A stretch of DNA of 64,000 nt, from assembly GCA_036785325.1 (NCBI GenBank), contig JAXIVH010000033.1, forward strand, positions 397,702-461,701, written 5' to 3'. The notes under the pieces are model-generated. The model was not told where the DNA came from and searched no databases. It saw only the letters and a list, made by a program, of their open reading frames with translations. A program made the translations under genes and the position numbers. Positions 31,752 to 63,937 of this stretch are shown piece after piece. The number at the start of each line of letters is the position of its first letter. The first letter of the stretch is position 1. The stretch comes from Urophycis tenuis (taxonomy: Eukaryota; Chordata; Actinopteri; Gadiformes; Phycidae).

Positions 31752-34700
31752 ATGCCAGGAAAAGCCAGCGTTATGGAGGAGGAGGCAGAGACCTTTGCCT
31801 TCCAGGCTGAGATCGCCCAGCTCATGTCTCTGATCATCAACACCTTCTACTCCAACAAAGAAATCTTCCTTAGAGAGCTCATCTCCAACTCCTCAGATGT
31901 GAGTGGAATGAAATGGTTTGGTTTTTCATTTGTTTTAGCCACACAAAAACACTCACTCAATCATCTGTATTTTACTATTGTACTCCATTCTGGCAGGCCT
32001 TGGACAAAATCAGATACGAGAGCTTGACAGACCCCACCAGACTTGAGACCTGCAAGGACCTGAAGATCGAAATCAGACCCGACCTGCACGCTCGCACCCT
32101 CACCCTGATCGACACGGGCATCGGAATGACCAAGGCCGACCTGATCAACAACCTGGGGACCATCGCCAAGTCCGGCACCAAGGCCTTCATGGAGGCCCTG
32201 CAGGCCGGCGCCGACATCTCCATGATCGGCCAGTTCGGCGTGGGCTTCTACTCCGCCTACCTGGTGGCGGAGAGGGTGACCGTCATCACCAAGCACAACG
32301 ATGACGAGCAGTACATCTGGGAGTCCGCGGCCGGAGGCTCCTTCACCGTCAAGGCAGACACTGGTAAGCCTCCTCTTCACTGGATCTCCACCGCTGGATT
32401 TGAAGACTTTCTCAAACACTGCATGGCATTAACTCTGACCCGTCGCTTTTAGGTGAGAGCATTGGCCGGGGCACCAGGGTGATCCTGCACCTCAAGGAGG
32501 ACCAGTCGGAATACTGTGAGGAAAAACGCATCAAGGAAGTGGTGAAGAAGCACTCTCAGTTCATTGGTTATCCAATCACTCTTTACGTAAGTTCTCGATT
32601 GACTTTACTCCTCCATGAGCATTATAGCATTATACTTCAATGTCCGCTCGGCCACAGACATTTCACTCATCTTGAAACCCATTTCAGGTTGAGAAGTCCA
32701 GGGAGAAGGAAGTGGACCTCGAGGAGGGAGAGAAGGTGGAGGACACGGAGAAGGATGCGGCCGCGGACAAGGACCAGCCAAAGATTGAGGACGTGGGGTC
32801 TGACGAGGATGAGGACACCAAGGACAGCAAGAACAAGAGGAAGAAGAAGGTCAAGGAGAAGTACATGGATGCCGAGGAGCTGAACAAGACCAAGCCCATC
32901 TGGACCCGCAACCCCGACGACATCACCAACGAGGAGTACGGAGAGTTCTACAAGAGCCTCACCAACGACTGGGAGGACCACCTGGCCGTCAAGGTAGGTC
33001 CATCGCTAAGCAAGTCAAATGGCACCGCGGTGTTCACCACTGCGGTGTTTTTCAATTTCAAACAGCAATGTCTTCTGGTGGACAAAGTTAGGAACGTCAT
33101 GTCTTTGGTCGTTCACAGCACTTCTGGTGGACAAAGTTAGGAACGTCATGTCTTTGGTCGTTCACAGCACTTCTGGTGGACAAAGTTAGGAACGTCATGT
33201 CTTTGGTCGTTCACAGCACTTCTGGTGGACAAAGTTAGGAACGTCATGTCTTTGGTCGTTCACAGCACTTCTGGTGGACAAAGTTAGGAACGTCATGTCT
33301 TTGGTCGTTCACAGCACTTCTGGTGGACAAAGTTAGGAACGTCATGTCTTTGGTCGTTCACAGCACTTCTCAGTGGAGGGTCAACTGGAGTTCCGCGCGC
33401 TGCTCTTCCTGCCCAGGAGGGCCTCCTTCGACCTCTTTGAGAACAAGAAGAAGAAGAACAACATCAAGCTGTATGTGCGCAGGGTCTTCATCATGGACAA
33501 CTGTGACGAGCTGATGCCAGAGTATCTCAGTGAGTGTCATGCTAATGCTAAGTATGGACTATTATAAACCCTCTATGAACTACAGTGTATGTCATCACTA
33601 CGATCCCTGTCTCTCCCGATCAGACTTCATTAAAGGCGTGGTGGACTCTGAGGATCTGCCCCTGAACATCTCCAGAGAGATGCTGCAGCAGAGCAAGATC
33701 CTGAAGGTCATCCGTAAGAACCTGGTGAAGAAGTGCCTGGATCTCTTCACTGAGCTGGCCGAAGACAAGGAGAACTACAAGAAGTGCTACGAGCAGTTCT
33801 CCAAGAACTTCAAGGTTGGTTTCAGGCAGCTCTCCTCCCTCCTTGTTATTGTTACTTGCTGTCATAGCTCTACTTGAAAATTTAGAATTTGTTGACTAAC
33901 TGACTGTATCTTTCGGTCTCATAGCTTGGAATCCATGAAGATGCACAGAATAGGAAGAAGCTGTCCGAGCTTCTCCGATACTTCACCTCAAACTCTGGAG
34001 ATGAGATGGTCTCCCTCAAGGACTATGTGTCTCGTATGAAGGACAACCAGAAGCACATCTACTACATCACTGGTTCGTAGTTTCAGCTCAACCCCTTTGA
34101 CCTGTTGTTCCCCTTGACCCTTTCTTCCCAAGGACCTCAGACTCTGATTATTTTTTGTGGTGAACTTTCGTTTGTTCAGGTGAGACGAAGGACCAGGTGG
34201 CCAACTCTGCCTTCGTGGAGCGCCTGCGCAAGGCGGGCCTGGAGGTCATCTACATGATCGAGCCCATTGACGAGTACTGCGTCCAGCAGCTGAAGGAGTA
34301 TGATGGCAAGAACCTGGTGTCGGTCACCAAGGAGGGGCTGGAGCTGCCCGAGGACGACGAGGACAAGAAGAAGCAGGAGGAGCTGAAGCTCAAGTTTGAA
34401 AATCTCTGCAAGATCATGAAGGACATCCTGGACAAGAAGATTGAGAAAGTAAGTTTCCCATTTCATTGAAAGATTAGACATCGTTATCGATGTATTCTAG
34501 CCGCTAGCCCTCTCATTACCTTTCATATTTAAAAAAATATTAGTATTTAACCATCATCATCATGTTCATCTTCAACAGGTCTCCGTCTCCAACCGCCTGG
34601 TGTCGTCTCCCTGCTGCATCGTCACCAGCACCTACGGCTGGACCGCCAACATGGAGCGCATCATGAAGTCCCAGGCCCTCCGAGACAACTCCACCATGGG

Positions 34701-35117
34701 CTACATGACGGCCAAGAAGCACTTGGAGATCAACCCACAGCACCCCATCGTAGAGACCCTGAGGGTGAAGGCTGAGGCGGACAAGAACGACAAGGCGGTG
34801 AAGGACCTGGTGATCCTGCTGTTCGAGACCTCCCTGCTGTCCTCTGGCTTCACGCTGGACGACCCCGCCACACACGCCAACCGCATCTACAGGATGATCA
34901 AGCTGGGTTTGGGTGAGTCGCTGGGGTTGGCCGTACGCCCGGAGGTGAAACGGTGTCTCCTGTCGAGGGCTGAGTTGCTGATGGAAGCCATGTTTCTCTG
35001 TCCTCAGGCATCGATGATGACGAGTCGGCCGCGGAGGACCTGGTGCAGCCGAGTGAGGAGGACATGCCGGTGTTGGAAGGGGACGAGGACACGTCAAGGA
35101 TGGAGGAAGTTGACTAA
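31752..35117 (+). CDS. hsp90aa1.1: Heat shock protein HSP 90-alpha 1 (hsp90aa1.1), ten coding exons
   Basis: Exons: 31752-31898, 31997-32363, 32453-32586, 32688-32993, 33364-33529, 33624-33814, 33925-34072, 34180-34448, 34579-34912, 35008-35117 (2,172 bp, 723 aa). The cytosolic ATP-dependent chaperone has an N-terminal GHKL ATPase (catalytic Glu42 in LREL, Asn46, DTGIGMTK lid, [15 protein letters not shown]), an acidic/lysine linker ([20 protein letters not shown]), a middle domain ([12 protein letters not shown]) and a C-terminal dimer domain with [19 protein letters not shown], ending in the TPR-cochaperone tail MEEVD. Linker style ([11 protein letters not shown]), KKIEKV and the [20 protein letters not shown] tail match the fish .1 copy, which in zebrafish supports skeletal-muscle myosin folding. 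The exon 8 donor is weak (GTTCGT). Intron 5 (between coding exons 4 and 5) carries acceptor-copying repeats. Confidence 0.96.
33075..33370 (+). repeat. Tandem 49-bp repeat duplicating the intron/exon junction in hsp90aa1.1
   Basis: Six copies of a unit containing CTTCTGGTGGACAAAGTTAG and TTTGGTCGTTCACAGCACTT. The last copy runs into the true acceptor at 33363/33364 (CACAG/CACTTCT), so every unit carries the acceptor and the first seven exon bases. Confidence 0.95.
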
Positions 35118-35417
35118 ATTATTGTGTGCTCCTGCACTTGTGTGCCTTCATCTTTCCCTCCTCACCTTCATCTTGTTCTTTTTTTAATAGCTTTAGTTCT
35201 TCCAGATATATTTTATTTTACAACACTGCAATATTTTTTAAACTGTAATTTTGACAAACTGAGGACCTAAATTGATATTATTATAGCAGTCATACATGAT
35301 TGTGTTTCAAATCAAAGGTAACTTATTCAGACCTATTCGAAAGTACTGCAAGTCAACAGGACCCATCAGTCTTTTTGTACCTGTTAAATGTTTTTTAAGA
35401 AAGAAAAGCCGATTTGT

Positions 35418-35423
35418 AATAAA
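35418..35423 (+). terminator. hsp90aa1.1 polyadenylation signal
   Basis: AATAAA about 300 bp after the stop codon, in an AT-rich 3' UTR. Confidence 0.65.
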
Positions 35424-35657
35424 AATGTATTTATACATACTGCACAATTTGTTTTACTATGACTCTGAAATTCTTCGGGGGTATTTCACCCATCAATGAT
35501 GTCAACACTCCATCTGTCGTCCGCTCAGACAGCCACCTCCCTCTAGAGCCCGCCCACTTTAAATGAAATGAATCAAAGGGGGCGGAGTGACAAATCATGA
35601 CTGACAGTCCAAACTAGCCTATCCGCGGCGCGGCAGCGAACCTTCGAGAGCAGACCG

Positions 35658-35706
35658 TTCTGGAAGGTTCAGGATTTCTCCAACAGTTGGAGGCTCTGAT
35701 ATAAAT
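35658..35706 (+). promoter_or_regulatory. hsp90aa1.2 promoter: heat-shock element and TATA box
   Basis: The site TTCtgGAAggTTCagGA at 35658-35674 gives three perfect and one partial HSF unit. TATAAAT follows at 35700-35706. It lies about 540 bp past the hsp90aa1.1 stop codon. Confidence 0.85.
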
Positions 35707-35730
35707 TGAGCCCAGTAGCTTTTACGGTTA

Positions 35731-35792
35731 TCTTTATCCGGCTTGCCTGAGCTTCGAAGACGTCCGTACTCCCCTTCGGGATCCTACGTAAG
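35731..35792 (+). other. hsp90aa1.2 non-coding first exon (approximate start)
   Basis: 5' UTR exon ending TACGTAAG/GTAACC at 35792. Start inferred from the TATA box. The 1.45-kb intron 1 (35793-37240) shows no other supported feature. Confidence 0.65.
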
Positions 35793-37240
35793 GTAACCAG
35801 CGGCTTGTTTTAACAGACCATGTTATATCACTGTGATGCATCATGGGCTAGTACTTTTAATTTGTGTGTTCCGATGTGCTGCCAGTAGGTATAGGAACCG
35901 TGGTGTTGTAATGGCTGCTATGCATTTGTTGGTCACGTTGGATGAATGAAATCGATATTATTGCACATTTTCATTGGGCCTATACATTGTCAAATATTGT
36001 CTCGTAGGCGTTATTTTAAAAAGAAAATATATAATTATGAAAAATATTAATGATTATGTTCATATATATATATAATAGTAGTTGATGTTACAAACTAGTA
36101 AAACAGGAATTGATACGGCCTGGTCCTGTTTGTCCATCATCCCTGCCACACAAGCCTATTTAACCGTGACGGTCGAAACTTTTGAGTGACTTTTATTTTG
36201 GAGCACTATGCGTGTGTGTTGGAGAGGACAGGTGTCACCCGGGGCAGCAGCATCCCCGCTGGACCACCGATAGATAACGTCATGCACACGGTCCCCCTGT
36301 CGCAAAACACCTCTCCGATCCCCACGGCTTACACCCTAGAATGGGACCGAGCATGAAGGCTCAACGTGAAAAAATAACCGTCAATGAGATGATGAGGCGC
36401 CTTTCTATTAGGAACTGTAGCCGCCACACAGGATCCGCCTAGTAGTTTCTAGAACCATGTCGTGACTGCCCGGACCGATAGGGGGCGCTGCCACTGGTTA
36501 GCGGCTGCTCCCCTCGTGAGTCCATATGTACTGAAGCCTTTGGCCGCTGTGGCGTGCAAGATTTACCCAAATGTTGTCATGCCATGCTCAATGAGAAGCA
36601 ATGGCAACGTTACATCACTACCCTGAAGGCAGAAGGAGGCCATTTTTTGTCCTTATTCTGGGATGGATTAGGAACAGAAAGTGTGGCACTGAGCGGAACA
36701 CGGTTTACGCAGGCCAAGCCAGCGTAAACTAGATCTCATTAGCTAATACCCAATTACATGATCATTATATCTTCTCATTCATGTAACACACAGGCTGCGG
36801 TTCTGTCTGCTATCCCCTAGGGCTATAACCTGACTCAACACTATGGGGCTTTTATTCACATTTTCTTTGTTCACAAATTCAAATTCATTCAATATAACAA
36901 TGAACATGAACAGTCTCAGCAAGTATGCCACTTTGAATGAAGTGACCTGGTGTGTTTTTTTTAATAGTCCATGTAGTTATGTCCACTATTACACATGCAG
37001 TGCTACACTGCATTGCTTGAATAAAGCCTTCTATATGTATCTGTATAACAAAGACAAAATCACAATGCTTAAAATGTCTCGCCTGAAGTCAGAAACTTGC
37101 CATTACCACTGTTGCTTCAGATATGTGCAGACTGGTCAGAGGTGAGCTTCTGAAGGACATGCAGGGTGTTTTCCCACTTTGAATGTTTGCGTCGGCCCGG
37201 CAACAGTCCAATGCAACATTTCCTGGTTCCTCCCATCTAG

Positions 37241-40200
37241 ATGCCTGAAGCACACGATCAAACCATGGAGGAGGAAGCAGAGACCTTTGCCTTCCAGGCT
37301 GAGATCGCCCAGCTCATGTCTCTGATCATCAACACCTTCTACTCCAACAAAGAGATCTTCCTCAGAGAGCTCATCTCCAACTCCTCAGATGTGAGTAGAG
37401 AAACATCATTGATGGGTTTATTTTAGCAGTTATTTATGAAGGGAACCCTATTGGTCTCTAATAAATTGATTCGCGTATATCATACACCATATTTGGTCTA
37501 ATGTGTTGTTTGCAATCATGTTGCAATCAATAAACCCAAGAGCAGACAATAAAAATGTCTTTGTCACCCGATATTTAAGATGACGTATGCTGTATTGCAT
37601 TCTGCATAAACCATCCTTGAATAATTGATGTCTGAATTAAAGTGTGACTCATGCACCCATCATCACACAACAACGCCCCCTGAACCCTCGTCTTCCTCGC
37701 AGGCTCTGGACAAGATCCGCTACGAGAGCCTCACTGACCCCTCCAAGCTGGACTCCGGCAAGGACCTGAAGATCGAGATCATCCCCAACGTGGCGGAGCG
37801 CACTCTCACCCTGATCGACACGGGCATCGGCATGACCAAGGCCGACCTGATCAACAACCTGGGGACCATCGCCAAGTCCGGCACCAAGGCCTTCATGGAG
37901 GCCCTGCAGGCCGGCGCCGACATCTCCATGATCGGCCAGTTCGGCGTGGGCTTCTACTCCGCCTACCTGGTGGCGGAGAGGGTGACCGTCATCACCAAGC
38001 ACAACGACGACGAGCAGTACACCTGGGAGTCCTCCGCCGGGGGCTCCTTCACGGTCAAGGTGGACACGTGTGAGTGAACAGTCAACGCCCGACCTCGGGA
38101 TCTGAGCTTCTGTCCGGAGCTTGAGAGTCGCCAAATACTGAAAAAACTTTTTTTTTTTTCCCCTCCCTCTTCCGAGCAGCGGAGTCCATCGGCCGCGGCA
38201 CCAAGGTGATCCTGCACCTGAAGGACGACCAGATGGAGTACATCGAAGAACGCCGCGTCAAGGAGATCGTGAAGAAGCACTCGCAGTTCATCGGCTACCC
38301 CATCACGCTCTTTGTAAGGGAAACGGGAACGTGCGAGATGAGCTGCATGCACTGCCAGCATCTAGTTGGATTGAATATACATCAATTAATACGTTCATTA
38401 TAAATGAATGTATTCATCATTCCAGTATGAAATAATTGTGTTCTTATGTAATAATGAAACTAGGTATCCATCAATGGACCACAGTATGTGTGCATGTCAC
38501 TAATTGATGGCGTGTCCTCGTTTAGCTTGAGAAGGAGCGCGACAAGGAGGTGAGTGACGACGAGGCAGAGGACGAGGAGAAGGGCAAGGACAAGGACGGT
38601 GAGGAGGAGGAGAAGGACGAAGACAAGCCCGAGATCGAGGACGTGGGCTCCGACGAGGAGCATGACCACGACGACAAGTGTTCGGACAAGAAGAAGAAGA
38701 AGAAGAAGATCAAGGAGAAGTACATTGACCAGGAGGAGCTGAACAAGACCAAGCCCCTCTGGACCCGCAACCCCGACGACATCACCAATGAGGAGTACGG
38801 AGAGTTCTACAAGAGCCTCACCAACGACTGGGAGGACCACCTGGCCGTCAAGGTAGAACCCATAACACGTCTGTACCCGTGTAAAGTAGGGGCGGGTGTG
38901 TTCTAGCGCGCCTGACGTTCTGATGTTCTTCGGTTCTGCAGCACTTCTCTGTGGAGGGCCAGCTGGAGTTCCGTGCGCTGATCTTCGTGCCTCGCCGCGC
39001 GCCCTTCGACCTCTTCGAGAACAAGAAAAAGAAGAACAACATCAAGCTGTACGTGCGCAGGGTCTTCATCATGGACAACTGTGACGAGCTCATCCCCGAA
39101 TACCTCAGTGAGTTGTGACAGAAACGTGTCTGGGCTCGGCAGCCTCGCATGACACACGGAACCGTGGTTCTAGTTGCGTCGTCGATTGTCACATCAATGT
39201 AGCCTGAATGAGAACTGAGATCATGTCTCTGCTGTTTTTAGACTTCATTAGAGGTGTGGTGGACTCTGAGGACCTGCCCCTCAACATCTCCAGAGAGATG
39301 CTGCAGCAGAGCAAGATCCTGAAGGTCATCCGTAAGAACCTGGTGAAGAAGTGCCTGGAGCTCTTCACAGAGCTGGCAGAAGACAAGGAGAACTACAAGA
39401 AGTGCTACGAGCAGTTCTCCAAGAACATCAAGGTTGGTTACTTTGCATGCTCAATGCACAGGTTGTCACCCTCTTGCATTTTATTTTGATCAAATTTGTG
39501 ATAATCGGGATCCTACACTTGGATATTTTGTGTTGGATGTATTCAACGAGGTCCCATCTGGTGGGCAAACAAGATGGTACAGGCAGGGAATAAGACCAGC
39601 CACCAACTTGAACCTCATCAATGTGTGACTCGCGTCCCTGTGACCAGACAGGGACCACCTGTCTGATCCTCTTTCCACATTACAAGCGTTAAGCTGCTTG
39701 AGACCTTCTGAATGCTCCTCACTGACACCTTCTGTCCGGTCTGTGGACTGACATGAGAGTGACCATAGACCTGGGTCCTCATTCATCAGGGTTGCATACA
39801 CACCAATCTGCAAACCGCACATACAACGTTTTTAGGGAAAATTCAGGATTCATCCATTTGTTCTTGGCTTGAGAACATGCGTACTTCTGGAGTCGATGCA
39901 CGCATTGCAAGCAGCAGATTGAATCGGGTGATTACCAAATGGAAATGGCAAACATGACCTATAAATGCTTTTGGTTGATAATTGCCAATTAAACTGATTA
40001 CACAACGCTGCATGTTTCTAATTGAAGTCACAAAGAAATGGAATAACATTAGCTGTAGGTGGTGCCTGCGTCAAACGGCAGATCTAGAGTCGTTAGACCT
40101 TTTTCCCCTTGATTTTCACCGTCACTTTTTAGTGTGTACGAACAGTGAGCGTCTTATCCGACGTGAAGGTTTCCTCCATACCGATGATAAACGAGGACCC

Positions 40201-42390
40201 TGGGCCTAATGAGGTAATAAAAAACTAATCTCTTGCAGCTCGGCATCCACGAGGACTCCCAGAACCGGAAGAAGCTGTCGGACCTCCTGCGTTACTACAC
40301 CTCTGCTTCTGGGGACGAGCTGGTCTCCCTGAAGGATTATGTAACACGCATGAAGGACTCCCAGAAACACATCTACTACATCACTGGTGAGTCTGCTGGA
40401 CACAGCGCACACTGTCTCCTGTGTGCTTTAGCAGACAGAAGCACTACTGTCGCAGAAATGTGTGAATACCTTCCTCAAGGTTGGCCTTAAGGAAGGTCTT
40501 GACTTTAACCCAGAAAGTGACCAGAGTGCTTGTATTTCAGGTGAGACGAAGGACCAGGTGGCCAACTCCGCCTTCGTGGAGCGCCTGCGCAAGGCGGGCC
40601 TGGAGGTCATCTACATGATCGAGCCCATTGACGAGTACTGCGTCCAGCAGCTGAAGGAGTATGATGGCAAAAACCTGGTGTCGGTCACCAAGGAGGGGCT
40701 GGAGCTGCCCGAGGACGACGAGGACAAGAAGAGGCAGGAGGAGAAGAAATCTCAGTTTGAGAACCTGTGCAAAATTATGAAGGACATCCTGGAGAAGAAG
40801 GTTGAGAAGGTGAGCAGAGGAACCGGGCTATAGAGAGGTATCAGTCCACCGTGACCTCTCACAAGTGTTATCACGAGTTTTCAATCAAATGCGTTTTGGG
40901 CTGGGAGACAGCAGGGGGTGTTATCCCCATGGTTACGACCCAGAGCAGTGTTAAGCTAGCACACATGGTTGAGTGTGAGCTTCATGATGAGCAATGGTAA
41001 TCCTCTCTGGGACACAGTCACCGCATTAACTGCTGACCAGACAGAGCTCCACACAGCCACCCACACACAGACACCGTGAAACGGGCACAAAACATAGGAT
41101 GTGCACCCGGTGGTATTTTACTGTAGTAACAGTGGCAAAAATGGCACCGATTAGCATGTGGAAGTACTGTTGCATGCCGCTGTGTGTCGGTAGTTACTCA
41201 GCTCGTTTGCTCTCCGTTGTTAAACCGGCTGAACCGTCACGTCTCCGCAGGTCACCGTCTCCAACCGCCTGGTGTCGTCTCCCTGCTGCATCGTCACCAG
41301 CACCTACGGCTGGACCGCCAACATGGAGCGCATCATGAAGGCCCAGGCCCTCCGAGACAACTCCACCATGGGCTACATGGCGGCCAAGAAGCACCTGGAG
41401 ATCAACCCCGACCATTCCATCGTGGAGACACTGCGGCAGAAGGCTGAGGCGGACAAGAACGACAAGTCGGTGAAGGACCTGGTGATCCTGCTGTTTGAGA
41501 CGGCGCTGCTGTCCTCCGGGTTCACCCTGGATGACCCCCAGACCCACTCCAACCGCATCTACAGGATGATCAAGTTGGGCCTCGGTGAGCACCGCGGTCG
41601 CCTGCCCACGCATAATGGGTCCTTTTCACTGGCGTCCCTTCAGGACACCCAGGGGGAGTTACTCAGCACGCTAATTATAGGTCTGCTGCTCGCCTGCACC
41701 AGGGCACATTGTGTGTGGTCGACCGGAGAGAGATCTCTTCCCCGGGCCTTGCATCATGATAAGACCTGATCCGTAACTGGTGTCCTGCGATGAGGGGCGC
41801 CAGTAGAGCGGGTCGTCCACCAACTGTAGGGTCGGCGGTTCGATCCCCCTTCTCCAACTGTCCACATGGCGGCAGTAGTCCAGTGGATAGAGCGGGTGGA
41901 CAGAGCGGGTTGTCCACCCACCGTAGGGTCGATGGTTCGATCCCCTCGATACCTTGCGCCAACTGTTCGCCGAAGTGTCGAAGTGTTCTTGAGCAAGACA
42001 CTGAACCCCAACTTGCTCCCCTGGTGTTGAACATAGCAGCCCACTACTCCTATGTACCAATAGGATGGGTCAAATGCAGAGGGCAAATTTCATTCCCATA
42101 TCTAAAAAAAATACTGAGAATGACCAATAAAGACCGAACGGTCGTCTCTTCCCAAACCCCACAAATGTCCTGATTGTAAGTCGCTTTGGACAAAAGCGTC
42201 TGCTACATGCCCCCTGTACCCTTCATGGCACCGGGGTGAAGGGTCCATCACTAACGTCATGCGTCCCGTTTTCTCCTCAGGCATCGACGAGGACGACCTG
42301 TCCGTCGACGAGCCCGTGTCGGCCGCCGTGGAGGACCTGCCTCCTCTGGAAGGAGACGAGGACACCTCCAGGATGGAGGAGGTGGACTAG
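37241..42390 (+). CDS. hsp90aa1.2: Heat shock protein HSP 90-alpha 2 (hsp90aa1.2), ten coding exons
   Basis: Exons: 37241-37390, 37703-38069, 38180-38313, 38526-38852, 38942-39107, 39242-39432, 40239-40386, 40541-40809, 41251-41584, 42281-42390 (2,196 bp, 731 aa). The domain plan and every intron position match hsp90aa1.1. The ATPase motifs ([23 protein letters not shown]), the middle-domain RRVFIMDNC and the terminal MEEVD are intact. It has a longer acidic linker ([20 protein letters not shown], then a lysine run). The tail IDEDD plus [24 protein letters not shown] ending is closer to mammalian HSP90AA1, and fits the stress-inducible fish .2 copy. It is in tandem, same strand, 2.1 kb after hsp90aa1.1. 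Introns are longer; the last one holds a SINE. Confidence 0.96.
41790..42215 (+). mobile_element. tRNA-derived SINE(s) in hsp90aa1.2 intron
   Basis: Two tRNA-like heads in series with B boxes GGTTCGATCCC (about 41839 and 41936). The second has GGCGGCAGTAGTCCAGTGGA and TAGAGCGGG as the A-box region. The body includes GACACTGAACCCCAACTTGC and GGATGGGTCAAATGCAGAGG. The 3' part TGTAAGTCGCTTTGGACAAA/AGCGTCTGCTA is the common fish SINE/LINE tail. Confidence 0.75.
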
Positions 42391-42637
42391 ACGGCGGTCC
42401 CCGCTGGCGTCCGGCCGGGGGACGGATGTCCCGCAGCGGAGTAAATGTTGTTGACTAACGAGGAAACCCGGCGTGGCCCTCACACACTGCAGCTCATTTC
42501 TGTACGATTCTTCATGTTTTTTTGTTCATTTTTTGTATCGATGTGTTTTTTTTTTGGTTTACTCGCGTTCCAAAGTTCTTTCTGTGTTCACACTTTTACT
42601 GTAAATAATACTGTGATTTGGACTGGTGGTATCCAGG

Positions 42638-42643
42638 AATAAA
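42638..42643 (+). terminator. hsp90aa1.2 polyadenylation signal
   Basis: AATAAA about 250 bp after the stop codon, following a T-rich 3' UTR. Confidence 0.75.
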
Positions 42644-42659
42644 GTTTAACATATTGACC

Positions 42660-43325
42660 ACTTTTGTTCACCTTTTTAATAGATTCTGATATCAAATTAT
42701 ACTGTTATTGTCCTACTCTGCATGGAGTAACAGGATTCTAGTGCAAGTTTGGCATGTGTAATGTGTGGGAATTGAAATATTGTAGTTAGGAGTTGTAGGA
42801 GGAAAATAGACATTTATTCTAAAAGATGGACTAATATGATCATTAGAAGGCCTTTCATGTAAATCACAAGTAGGTACATTTAATTAGTAGCCTATAGTCA
42901 CAATAAAAAGCCAGGAGCCAGGAAAATATTCATTATATCTGCTTAATGAAGATGCTATGAATAGGCCATTTTAGCATATCATTTAATATCTCACCACTTT
43001 ATGCATTAATTAAACTGCATCATTGTTACAGTGGACACAGCTGTACCGGTAATGTAGACCCAACAATTCCAGTCAACCAGGACACTTTAAACCCCAATTC
43101 AAATGCAGAACCCTACAGTGTTATGTATCAAAATGTAACTTTTATGGGTCGACTCATGGGTCAATAAAGAAGGCTGTAAACTGAATAAAGAGAACCTTCT
43201 TAACCCTTCTTTGTTATGCAGCATAACACAATTATTTATAGCCCTGTTATGAATGTAAACGTCAACCTTCAAACACTTGAACGTGCCAGACTCACTCAGA
43301 CGCTGACGTTGCGAGTCAGCTGACG
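42660..43325. other. Intergenic spacer between hsp90aa1.2 and ppp2r5c
   Basis: AT-rich, with no supported gene. In human DYNC1H1 occupies the corresponding interval, and no dynein sequence is visible here. Confidence 0.6.
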
Positions 43326-43328
43326 GCC

Positions 43329-43475
43329 CACAGCCAATAATCTGGCTGCGCACGGGCAGCAGCCTATAGCGTGGTAGCGTACGGACAGCAGCCAATGGCG
43401 TGGTAGCGTACGGGCAGCAGCCAATAGCGTGGTAGCGGACGGGCAGCAGCCAATGGTGTGGCAGCGGACGGGCCA
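43329..43475 (+). promoter_or_regulatory. 29-bp tandem CCAAT-box array in the ppp2r5c promoter
   Basis: CCAAT at 43334, 43392, 43421 and 43450, plus a mutated CCTAT at 43363, all at an exact 29-bp spacing within units like GGGCAGCAGCCAATAGCGTG. The first coding ATG is at 43561. CCAAT is the NF-Y (CBF) site and usually acts 50-100 bp upstream of starts. Confidence 0.75.
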
Positions 43476-43560
43476 CCCGCCACACCGTCGTGCCAGCAGA
43501 GTTGTCAAGGCTTCAGTTGTGGAGTATTCCGAGAGGGAGCGGGGCGGCGACGTCTGTGCA

Positions 43561-63937
<20,377 letters not shown>

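Noticed and set aside
31961..41613. Antisense ORFs up to 161-185 aa opposite the hsp90 exons
   Set aside because: Shadows of strongly codon-biased hsp90 exons; no splice context or family of their own.
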